A stretch of 16,752 bases of DNA from NCBI GenBank assembly GCA_004802705.1, contig SGPL01000648.1:1-16752 (forward strand), read 5' to 3'. The notes beneath the pieces are model-generated. The model did not search any database and was not told where the DNA came from. It saw only the letters and a list, made by a program, of their open reading frames with translations. Origin of the DNA: Bondarzewia mesenterica. Taxonomy: Eukaryota > Basidiomycota > Agaricomycetes > Russulales > Bondarzewiaceae. Below are positions 8,705 through 16,752 of the stretch, piece by piece. The translations under genes were made by a program, and so were the position numbers. The stretch's first letter is position 1. Each line of letters opens with the position of its first letter.

Positions 8705-10219
8705 GTGCCATACGAAGTGCCTTCCATCCCCACTCTCCTCACCCTCTCTTCATTTCTATACCTAATCAACGTCGCAGATGCCTTATTCTCCCAGCTCATT
8801 CATGCAGGGCTTATTGGCTCCTTAGCCATAGGAATCATCTACGGTCCTCAAGCCTCCAACATCCTCTCAGAATCCCTCCAAACCACTTTCATCTCACTCG
8901 GATACATAGGTCTCCTACTCATCGTGCTAGAAGCCGGACTCTCCACAGATGTCACTCTTCTCTTCCGCAACCTCCACGTCTCACTCCTCGTCGCGTTCAC
9001 GGGCATCCTCCTACCCATTGCCTTTTCCCTCTTGTTATTGCACTTTGGTTATGGGTACGCCCCGCTCCAAGCATTCGTGGCGGGCGCGGCGTTGTGTTCT
9101 ACGTCTTTGGGCACGACGCTGGCGTTGCTCGCCCCGTCAGTTCGAAAGATGAGGGTGGGTTCGGTGTTGATGAGCGCAGCTCTCATAGACGATATCGCAG
9201 GTCTCGTGATCGCCGCGATCATTTCGAAACTGTCTGATGAACAAACTGGTCAGGCGTTGAGTATCCGGTGGCAGACCATCGTGCGTCCCATCCTCGTTTC
9301 CTTCGCCTTTGCTTTTGGTACGCCCATTTTGGCGTGGGCGTTGAGGATGGGTGTATTGGCATCGGCAGCGGTAGCGGCAGAAGCACGGGAGGATGTTTCT
9401 TGGATGAGGAGGCAGTGGAGATGGTGGGTGAGGATGGGTTTGAGTGGGAGAGGACAGTTGTTCGTGAGCGCCGTGACGCTGTCGGGTTTCGTGGCCGGTT
9501 CGAATTATGCGGGGACGAGCGAACTGTTCGGCGCATTCCTCGCTGGCGTGCTGCTCTCGCATGTCTTTGGCTCCCTCGAAATCACGGAACCAGACGGCGA
9601 CCATGATCGTCTTGATGATGCAGCGTCGCGGACGCCAGAAAGCGTGTTTGCGATGCACGTCGCCCCCATTCTCTCTACTTTCCTATCTCCCATATTCTTC
9701 GCGTCGATTGGCATCGCGCTTCCCATACGTTCCTTAGGATCGGTGAACGGATCTCACAGAGTCGTGTGGAGGGGTATCGTGTACTCCCTTTTGATGGTGC
9801 TCGCGAAATTCGTGGTGGGTGGTTGGATGATGGTGTGGCCAGACCGACGAGCAAGTCAAGAGGCGGGTTCTCCAACCGACACCAAAGGACCGAGCATAAA
9901 AGTGGAGGCGTCTGAATCTCAATACCCCGAGGGCATCGAACACGAATCGCGTTCATCCCCTCTTAATCCTGTCGTTGACCTTGCCATGTCGCGGGGGTAC
10001 TCTGCGCTGTTCCTGGGACTGGCCATGGTCGCGCGCGGGGAGATTGCGCTGATCGTCGCTGAGCTCGGCAGGCCGCTCCTCGTTGGACGCTCTGAGCCTC
10101 AGGATGGCGAAGCGTTTGCCATTGTGATTTGGGCGATCCTGGTGAGTACGGTGGGTGGGGCACTCGGGGTTGGGCTGTTGTTGAGATGGTTGCAGCACGG
10201 AGTCACCATACAAACATAA
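8705..10219 (+). CDS. CPA2-type Na+(K+)/H+ antiporter
   Basis: A single uninterrupted frame of 504 codons matches the Na_H_exchanger fold (PF00999), with about 11-13 hydrophobic segments. The paired acidic residues of CPA2 antiporters appear as ALIDDIAG at residues 158-165 (Asp162-Asp163), the ion-binding site in this family. The late-helix arginine appears as MVARGEIALI (Arg444). A hydrophilic insert at about 394-420 (rich in Glu, Ser and Pro) is a cytoplasmic loop. The protein would exchange cations for protons across the plasma or an internal membrane; ion specificity cannot be read. The start is odd. The position where the conserved N-terminus begins (PYEVPSIPTLLTL) is preceded by GTG, not ATG, and the next in-frame Met is about residue 149, inside the membrane domain. 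An in-frame ATG at 8618 is separated from it by TGA at 8663. A GTATGT donor at 8616 with an AG at 8696-8697 would splice in frame, but the upstream exon would have no ATG before a stop. Function is well supported; the start and current activity are uncertain. Confidence 0.83.
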   Translation: MPYEVPSIPTLLTLSSFLYLINVADALFSQLIHAGLIGSLAIGIIYGPQASNILSESLQTTFISLGYIGLLLIVLEAGLSTDVTLLFRNLHVSLLVAFTGILLPIAFSLLLLHFGYGYAPLQAFVAGAALCSTSLGTTLALLAPSVRKMRVGSVLMSAALIDDIAGLVIAAIISKLSDEQTGQALSIRWQTIVRPILVSFAFAFGTPILAWALRMGVLASAAVAAEAREDVSWMRRQWRWWVRMGLSGRGQLFVSAVTLSGFVAGSNYAGTSELFGAFLAGVLLSHVFGSLEITEPDGDHDRLDDAASRTPESVFAMHVAPILSTFLSPIFFASIGIALPIRSLGSVNGSHRVVWRGIVYSLLMVLAKFVVGGWMMVWPDRRASQEAGSPTDTKGPSIKVEASESQYPEGIEHESRSSPLNPVVDLAMSRGYSALFLGLAMVARGEIALIVAELGRPLLVGRSEPQDGEAFAIVIWAILVSTVGGALGVGLLLRWLQHGVTIQT

Positions 10220-11165
10220 TCGGTTAGTTCCAAGTTTATGAGCTCCGCGCACTATGTATAACCGTTATTACCGCGTTTCATTTATTTGGAATACTTAACG
10301 CAGGCCGATCCCAAGCTGATCCTTTCCAGCTGTTGTTCCCATGCATGCCCTGCTTATTTTGACTTGGACACGGCAGGATAGAGATGGCATGAGGGACACT
10401 CGCGCGTACATTGAAGAGCCTATAACGAGCTTGAGCGTGGGCGCTTGAGTTTGCTCTGAGCGACGCTCTGAACTGTGAATGCCTTCGCCTGCTCACCCTG
10501 CCCGACTCGCCGAATATAAAATGTCCAACTCCTGGCCGCGGCATCATGGCAGCGGGGAAAGGCTCTGACGAACGTTGTGAGCCAGAATGCATCGTACGCA
10601 TCGTCTATATCCCGACAACATAAATACGGCCTGGCGTGACCTGCAGACCGTATTTATTTCATGTGCGATCGGGTGCGGCAGGCGCTTCCGTTGTTCTTTT
10701 CGGGCTCGATGGTGCAACGTCCCGTGGTTGCAGTGCCGCCTGCCTGCGTGACGCATGCATGACCTTCTGCATGCCGTCTCCGATAGTGTTCTTTCTCCTT
10801 CGTTTTCTCTCCACGGCTGCATGCCTCCTCTCGCCTTTTACTATAGCTGTGGTCATGGGATCCGCCACAATATAAGTAGGTCAATTCAAACTTAGTTAGG
10901 ACCGACTGTTTGACCCACAGGCATTTAGAGCAAATGCCCCGAATTTGACGAAAATCAAAATGGACCTACTTCATAAAAATGTTGGAGGGGGATTGAGACA
11001 TCGTTCGCCATCTGCCTCACGCCTTCAATACCATGGACTCTGCTTTGCCCTCAATTCATCTTCGGAATCGCCTGACAGTCCGGTTGGTGGTGAGCAAGTA
11101 GGCAGACTGAAGAGTAAGATACAAATTCAATTTGATTCGATACACCTATAGCATCTTGATTTGAC
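10220..11165. other. Intergenic region before ACR3
   Basis: No gene is recognised. The frame 10278-10601 (-) and smaller ones lack motifs. The stretch includes a 7-bp inverted repeat, gcatgca/tgcatgc (10753-10759 and 10768-10774), and the 98-bp inverted-repeat structure at 10874-10971. The last 190 bases should contain the ACR3 promoter and leader. Confidence 0.5.
10874..10971. repeat. 98-bp inverted-repeat structure (MITE-like or regulatory)
   Basis: Perfect 9-bp ends, aagtaggtc (10874-10882) and gacctactt (10963-10971), face each other. With one gap the match extends outward by TAT/ATA. Inside, a second imperfect pair (gtcaattc near 10880 and gaatttgac at 10941-10949) and a 6-bp hairpin, gcattt/aaatgc (10921-10937), are nested. 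No clear target-site duplication is seen. It lies about 195 bp upstream of the ACR3 ATG, so it could be a small non-autonomous transposon remnant or part of the promoter. Confidence 0.4.
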
Positions 11166-12441
11166 ATGAAATCAACAGGTCTAGCTTCGCAGTTGAGCAT
11201 AGCTGATCGCCTTCTGACTCCCGCTATTCTTTTGGCTATGATCCTTGGCGTCGTCATTGGAGTGTTTTCACCTAACGTTCAGCGGACTTTCGACACCGCA
11301 CGATTGCATAACGTGTCTGCCCGTATGTATTTTTCTGTATTGATCGCTCACACATCTCATCATTTGGTCAGCCATCGCCATCGGCCTGATCGCGATGATG
11401 TGGCCTATTCTCACGAAAGTTCAATACGAGACTTTCCCAGCACTCATTTCGTCTCGGCGCCTTTGGATACATATCTTGCTGTCCCTTTTCCTCAATTGGA
11501 TCATTGGCCCATTTGTTACGCTGGGCTTAGCATGGGCGACGTTACCAGACCTGCCCACGTACCGCACGGGCGTCATCATGGTCGGGCTTGCCCGATGCAT
11601 TGCCATGGTCATGATCTGGAACCAACTCGCACGAGGGGATCCGAATTACTGTGCGATATTGGTCATGATCAACTCCGTCCTGCAGATTGTTCTCTACTCG
11701 CCTTACGCTGTCCTGTTTATCAATATCATCGGCAGCCAGGGGCAGTCCTCCATCCGTGTCTCGTACGGGAACGTGGCGATCTCTGTATTGATCGTATGTC
11801 CATTTCCTGGCCGACACTTTCTCGACTAACATATATCCTACAGTATCTCGGGATACCTCTGGCCGCAGGCGCTGTGACGCTTTATGCTGTGTGGTTCCTG
11901 TCCAGCAAGCAATTCCTCGAGCGCAAATTTCTGCCGATCTTCGGGTATCTATCCTTGTTGGGCCTCCTCTACACTATCATCGTCATGTTCGCCTACCAAG
12001 GCCACCAGATTATACACAACCTCGGCCCCGTCTTTCGCACCATCGTTCCGCCCTCGCTTTATTTCCTCATCATGTGGACGCTCGCGTTCTACTTGCTTTG
12101 GCGCCTCAGCCTGCGGTACCCTTCCAATTTCGGATACGAGATGGCTGTCGTGCAGAGCTTCACCGCGGGAAGTAATAATTTCGTGAGTTCCCCCAGACCT
12201 TTGCTCCAACGCAGGCGCGACGGCCCTGAAATACCGATTTTTGCAGGAGCTCGCCATTGCGGTAGCGATCTCCGTCTACGGCGTTGACTCCCACCAGGCT
12301 CTCGCGGCGACCATCGGTCCGCTCGTCGAGGTCCCGACCCTCCTGACGCTGACATGGCTCGCGTTGTTTCTCAAGCAGAGGCTTGCATGGCTCCCGTCTC
12401 GAGCCGAGCAGGAGATGGCGGAGATGCAAGAGAAACGTTGA
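11166..12441 (+). CDS. ACR3: ACR3 arsenite efflux permease
   Basis: Four exons: 11166-11322, 11372-11793, 11844-12182, 12247-12441. They give 370 aa. Introns are short (49, 50 and 64 nt) with textbook donors GTATGT, GTATGT and GTGAGT; the second carries a CTAAC-type branch point. The protein is a ten-helix-type membrane carrier of the ACR3 (BART superfamily) arsenite exporters. Diagnostic segments are GLARCIAMVMIWN in helix 4, with Cys128, and SFTAGSNNFELAIAVAI, with Glu307. These match the Cys and Glu known to be needed for As(III) transport in characterised bacterial ACR3 proteins. The conserved GPLVEVPTL is near the C-terminus. The protein would export As(III) or Sb(III) from the cytosol by proton exchange at the plasma membrane. 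Length is usual for the family. No arsenate reductase or arsenic regulator lies beside it here. The ATG at 11166 sits directly before the first helix and has no better upstream alternative. Confidence 0.92.
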
Positions 12442-12740
12442 CGATGGCCTCATGGTCCATCGGTTCCGGCTGTGACGTTTGTAGTCTACGGATCATGATG
12501 CACATTAACGCCCAGGTTGCGTGCAGAGTAGAGCGATGGCTGGACCGTTCGCTGCAGAGACAGCGCGCGGGGATTTTGTTCGTGTACAACCTCGATCTGC
12601 TGGCCCCGACAATCCAACAGTCTGACGCTGTTTGTGAAGTTGCGCGTGCGGGCGTCAGAGAGTCGGCAGCAAAGAGTGAGCCTTCTTCGGTCTGCGTCGA
12701 CGTTGTATTCGTGCTCGTCGGTACGCGTTCAAAGGCTTGT

Positions 12741-12764
12741 CTAATACATAACCTAATACATAAC
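12741..12764 (+). repeat. 12-bp tandem direct repeat
   Basis: Two adjacent perfect copies of ctaatacataac lie 300 bp downstream of the ACR3 stop. This is a simple tandem duplication with no known role. Confidence 0.7.
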
Positions 12765-13166
12765 AACCACTCACTCGGCGATCCCAGAAAAAAAATCAAA
12801 ATCAAAAGAACCAAAAATTCTCTCTACATATAATTCGACTGAAACACCGCCCAAAGGTCGCGACTTGAATTTTGCCTCCGTCGCTAAGTCAAGTCCTTCC
12901 GCATTTAGCAACCGCGTCACCATACCTGGATCCGTGCGATCGGTCGATCGCAGGGCGCTCGCCTGCGCTCGCTCGCGCTCAGCGGTTTGACAACGTGCAC
13001 TAAGGTGCACTAGTACGATCGCCGTGTCATCGCCGATCCGGCGTGCATACACCACGCTTGTCTCTGCTTGTATTTAATTTTCATATTCATACCGCTCGGA
13101 ACTTCCGTGGGACGCTGTACAGTGAGCGGACTGCTAGGTTATTATCTCGAGAGTGAGTGAGAGGGC

Positions 13167-13212
13167 GAAAAGAAAAGAAAAAAAGAGAGAAAAAAGAGAA
13201 AGAAAAGGGGAG
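13167..13212 (+). repeat. 46-nt uninterrupted polypurine tract
   Basis: All 46 bases are A or G, mostly A-runs broken by single Gs and closing with GGGG. Flanking sequence is also purine-rich. Such tracts can form triplex (H-DNA) and often sit in untranslated or promoter sequence. Here it lies about 470 bp beyond the stop of the minus-strand gene. Confidence 0.6.
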
Positions 13213-13678
13213 TAAGGGTGAGTATGTATGTACTTTAGAGGGGTCTACAGTAAGTGGGAAAGGGTTCGAAAGAAAGTGACGACGCACACACGATTCGAAG
13301 CCAGGCGGAGCGCTCGCGGGCGAGCACGGTTGACTTTATGTACAGTACTTGGTGGTGAGTAATGCGGATGTATTTACTAGTGCACGATCGAGCTAAACGT
13401 CCGAGAGGGAAAAGAGAGGTGAGAGGCAAGGAGAGTCGGGAGAATTACACGAGGGGGGAGGGGCAGGCAGCTGTAGCATTTCATTTCGAACGAGCGAGAG
13501 GACAGAGGGCAGACCACGACGAAAGGAGAAGAGTGGCAAGAAAGGACAGAAGGGTAGGCAGGGAAGAGATCGCGCCGACAGTCAGATGCACCAACAAGGG
13601 GGGAGGGAGGATTTAGATCAGGATGTAGATTAACAGACCACGCAACGCCAACGGGCGCACCCACAGGCGACCCCTTTC

Positions 13679-15637
13679 TCACAGACTCTCAGGATCCCCA
13701 TTGACCGCCCGCAACGGCGGTCGTGTCGCGATCGCCGTCGCCGTCGCGCGCGTCGTGTGCGTATCAATCGCGCTGTACGCAGGCGGCGGGTCTCTCGTGA
13801 TCTCCTCCACCCTCTGCACGGCAAGCCCATGCACGCCCGCCACGACACCCTCCACAGCACTGTCATGCGCGCTCGCCAAATAATTCGGAGGCGCTTTGCC
13901 TGACGGCCGTGAGCGCGGCAACGGCGGCGGTGGGGGTGGAGGTGCCTGCGCTTGCTCCATGGGTGTGGGCGCGGTNGGCACGCGTGGCAATGAGCGTCCA
14001 GACACGTGTGCGTGCGAGACGTGCACGAGCGACGACGTCGATGCGTGGGAGAGGGACATGGGCGAGCGCAGCGAAGGCGCGTACGAGTGGTGGCGAATGC
14101 GCCAGGGTGGACGTCGAGCTCGGCGTGCTCACATCGGTGGGCAGCAGCCAAGGCTGTTGTTCCGATCGTGATTGTGCGCCCGTTGGGAGAGGGGGAACCG
14201 GCAGTTCGCGAGAGGTGAGTATGCCTGCGCCAGGCGGTCCGGACGAATATCGGGGACGCTGAGAGGAGGACGAGGTGGGCGAGGGGTGGAAGGGATATGG
14301 AAGGACGGCACCCGGAGACGCGGGTGTGGATATTGGGTCCGTCGATTCCGAGGACTGGCTTGCGCGCGAAGTCTGCACTGGACTTCCTGGGCTCCCAGGG
14401 CGCACGCTGTCGGGTGAATGTGTGCGCAGCGGAGGGACAGTCTGTCGCCAGCGCTCGATTGTTGGAGAACCCATAGGATAGTCGGGCGATACCTGGGCAG
14501 AAAGTCCGGCCGAACGACCGCGCGGCGGAGGACAAGGAGAGACTCGAGCCCTGGGAATATCGAGATGGTTGGCTCGGCCCAGCGTGACCGTCGGGATAGA
14601 GATCCAAACTTGTACTAGGCGCGGCTCGGGTGACGTTCGTCCATTCATCCGCGTCTGTGGTCAGGAGCATGGAGGTCACAAGGAGAAAGTCGAGCAAACT
14701 GAGGGGAACACCGCCGTGCGTCCGTTGAGGTTGCGAGGCATCGGGCCGGTGAAGGGCGTCGAAGACTTTCAACTGAGGAGGAGCTGTAAGGTTCGCGGGT
14801 TCGAGGATCGCTACGGGACCCTTGACGTTCGCGGTACTGCACTGGAGCAGGGGGGTCAGGAATGAAAAACTCGAGGGGGAACGGAGGGAAGATTATGCTT
14901 CTCACGTAATAATTGGATCCGACGCGCTTCCATCTCATACTGTGGGGATGGTGGGGGAGATAAAACTTGCGATAGCTGACGATAAAAAACGGAGATTCAG
15001 GGACGGCGAGCGAAGGGAGACGTGGCGCAACACACCTGAGCAGGGAGCCATAGGGATAGCCCAGGAATTCTTCGGCGGGCTTCCACTGGCCTTTACCAAA
15101 GGCGACATGTATGCCGACCAATTCTTTGCTCCTTCGGGAGGATTTGGCGTCCTGTCTCCAGCGAATGCGGGCGACGTTGATGAAGCCTTTCGGGTCTGAG
15201 CGTCGGATCTTGGTGGTGGAGTCCTGAGTTTCCATGACATATAGAGGATTGTCGGAGAGACCGTCGTGTACGACCGAGTCTAGGAACGAGGGCGACGACA
15301 ATTTGAGGGTGAGGATGGGGGGAAGGTCGAGCGTAGCGGGAGCATCTGAGCCAAGACGAAGGAGGGAGGGGAGGACGGAAGACGAGGACGAGGCAGCGGG
15401 CGCGGTCTTAGGACGTCTACTGGAGGTGGTGAAATGGGGAGTAAAAGAGGTGCCTTCGGCGGGGGTCTTGTCCTTTTCAAAGAGAGATAGCTTGACCATA
15501 GAGAAGGGGTGGACGCTCGAGGCTAGCTGGAGCTGGAGAAGCGGATGGGAGGAGGAAGAGGAGGAGAGCAAGCCAAAGGGCCCGAGTCCAAGTCGCGTCT
15601 GAGATAGCTGCAGTGGGCCCAATGCGGAAACTCCCAT
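13679..15637 (-). CDS. DUF6593-like protein with Pro/Ser-rich tail
   Basis: The well-supported exons on the minus strand are 15036-15637, 14906-14939 and one starting at 14841. Introns are 14940-15035 and 14842-14905, both GT-AG and frame-preserving. The ATG at 15637 has A at -3 and G at +4; a weaker in-frame ATG at 15499 is the alternative. After a Ser-rich N-terminus, about residues 105-265 look like one globular unit: a beta-rich stretch (ILTLKLSSPSFL), then GYPYGSLLSMRWKRVGSNYY across the splice, ending LLDFLLVTSMLLTTDADEW. This resembles the basidiomycete DUF6593 family, whose function is unknown. The rest is Pro/Ser-rich and disordered, with a proline run and DPPPAYS near the end, a PPxY motif of the kind bound by WW domains. 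The tail reads best in a second frame (about 14590-14090) and then in a third, ending at the stop 13679-13681. I could not find splice sites that join these frames convincingly. The tail contains an N at 13976. There is no signal peptide or membrane segment. Confidence 0.55.
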
Positions 15638-16752
15638 GGTCTGGCAGTTTCCGGCAATCCTTGGATACAATATTCCCGCGAGCGCCCTCGGCGCGTTCCT
15701 GGCATGCGCGCCGGCCCGGCGTTAACTCGTCCTCTAAACTATGAAATAAAACACGACGCCGACCCTCGCACACCACGACCCCGTCTTTCTGTACGGAACC
15801 CTCACATCCAAAAAGAAAGAAAAAGAGGTCGCGGATGCTATCATGCCCCGAGTCACAACGGCGCCTCTCCGGAAATTCCTATCCTCTGCTTAGGACTATC
15901 TAATCTAGCTCTCCGCGAGGCTTCTAGCTGGTGCGCGCGCGAGAGCGGCGGCGACGTGTCCAACTCCCGTCAGCGCCCACCAATCTCCCGTCGCGGACCT
16001 CATGAATCGTCCGCGAGCGCCCCGGATCCGCCTTACTAGCTTCAAAAAGCTTCGAGTCCAGCAAGACATGCAACTTTTCTCCAGTCCACGATTTCAATCA
16101 GACAACGCGCGCGGGCGACACGTTCAATCACATGCATGTGCGTCCCGCGAGCGTCCACCTGCGTGCCCTCGTCCAGCCCGGGCCATGTTATTGTTAGACT
16201 CGAGAGACCCATGCAACACACATCGAAACCCTAACCTTTGCATAGACTGGTACATTACGCGGTCCCCGCGGTGTCTGAGCTCGCAGCTCACCTCGTCCGG
16301 ACTCCCAAGCGACCACGCTGTCAGGCGCATCGACTCATCCGCGGGCGCTAAACTCGTTCATAAAAGTCCAAATGGCAAAGGACGTGTTGCTTACGATCCA
16401 AGAAGCACAGCACAGGGGCACGGAAGCCTTTTAAAGGAACGCGAACTTTCGTACCTCATTCAAACCCCTTCTGTCCCGTTACAAATACGTAAAAAAATGG
16501 AAAATCGCGCCCAAACGAACGTCGGAACGAACGACGACGATGCTCCGATGATGGCTTGCGACGGTCGAGATGACAGGACAGTGACATTGAAAGAGGCGCT
16601 GGTGCTTGGGCGGTGAGACGCATACGTGACATATTATCACCTGACATAGTCACATCGTGGGAAACGTCCACCGCGCACCTGATCTCATTCCCGTTCTCGC
16701 GAGTCCGAACTCTCAACAATTTGTTCTAAAACCACCACCTTCGACCGACACC
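15638..16752. other. Unassigned right flank
   Basis: The first part is the promoter and leader side of the minus-strand gene. A 204-codon open frame at 16002-16616 (+) is the longest here, but its composition is Arg/Ser/Pro-rich without motifs, and a GC-rich region yields such frames by chance. A minus-strand frame at 16456-16719 is likewise unrecognised. A gene may start or end beyond the window edge. Confidence 0.45.

Larger units (their letters stand above)
12442..13678. other. Intergenic region, convergent 3' flanks
   Basis: This lies between the stops of ACR3 (+) and the minus-strand DUF6593-like gene. No gene is recognised; the open frames in 12354-12833 (+) and 12371-13055 (-) have no motif. 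It holds an AT-rich patch (about 12786-12830), a 12-bp tandem repeat (12741-12764), paired gtgcacta octamers (12995-13002 and 13005-13012), a perfect inverted repeat gctcgc/gcgagc (13312-13325) and purine-rich tracts over 13150-13220 and about 13395-13610. The purine tracts read as pyrimidine-rich 3' untranslated sequence for the minus-strand gene. Confidence 0.5.

Noticed and set aside
16226..16236. CCCTAACC resembling a telomeric repeat unit
   Set aside because: Only a single unit is present, which is consistent with chance.
16002..16616. 204-codon open frame as a gene
   Set aside because: No motif, no homologue I recognise and a biased Arg/Ser/Pro composition; long chance frames are common in GC-rich DNA.

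Overview
The window reads as nuclear DNA of a filamentous fungus, most likely a wood- or litter-decay basidiomycete. The evidence is dense short GT-AG introns (49-99 nt) with the same splice style in every gene, GC-rich coding exons, a secreted protein with a family 1 cellulose-binding module, and a gene resembling the basidiomycete DUF6593 family. There is no operon structure, CRISPR array, phage or recognisable intact transposon.

Layout: (a) 1-1664, no gene I can name, with short direct repeats at the very start and a possible core promoter near 1226-1243. (b) 1665-3840 (+), a nine-exon secreted histidine acid phosphatase (552 aa as spliced here) with intact RHGARYPT and HD motifs. (c) 4803-6937 (+), a tandem paralogue with the same nine-exon structure that carries an in-frame TGA in exon 2 and a one-base insertion in exon 9, so it is annotated as a pseudogene. 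(d) 7063-7991 (-), convergent with (c), a four-exon secreted CBM1 protein (222 aa) with a C-terminal domain of unknown function. (e) 8705-10219 (+), an intron-free CPA2-type Na+/H+ antiporter frame of 504 codons that has no ATG at its apparent start. (f) 11166-12441 (+), a four-exon ACR3 arsenite efflux permease (370 aa) with its key Cys and Glu. (g) 13679-15637 (-), a multi-exon cytosolic-looking protein with a probable DUF6593 fold and a Pro/Ser-rich tail ending near a PPAY motif; its tail changes reading frame and contains an N. (h) 15638-16752, no convincing gene.

The neighbours share no obvious pathway. The phosphatase pair and the CBM1 protein would work outside the cell (phosphate release, cellulose binding). 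The antiporter and ACR3 would work in membranes (cation/pH and arsenite export). The most informative observations are the recent loss of function in one of two tandem phosphatases, the uncertain start of the antiporter, the uncharacterised domain on the CBM1 protein, and a 98-bp inverted-repeat structure upstream of ACR3. I found no convincing new multi-gene system. All exon joins are by eye, from splice consensus, frame continuity and comparison of the two paralogues.
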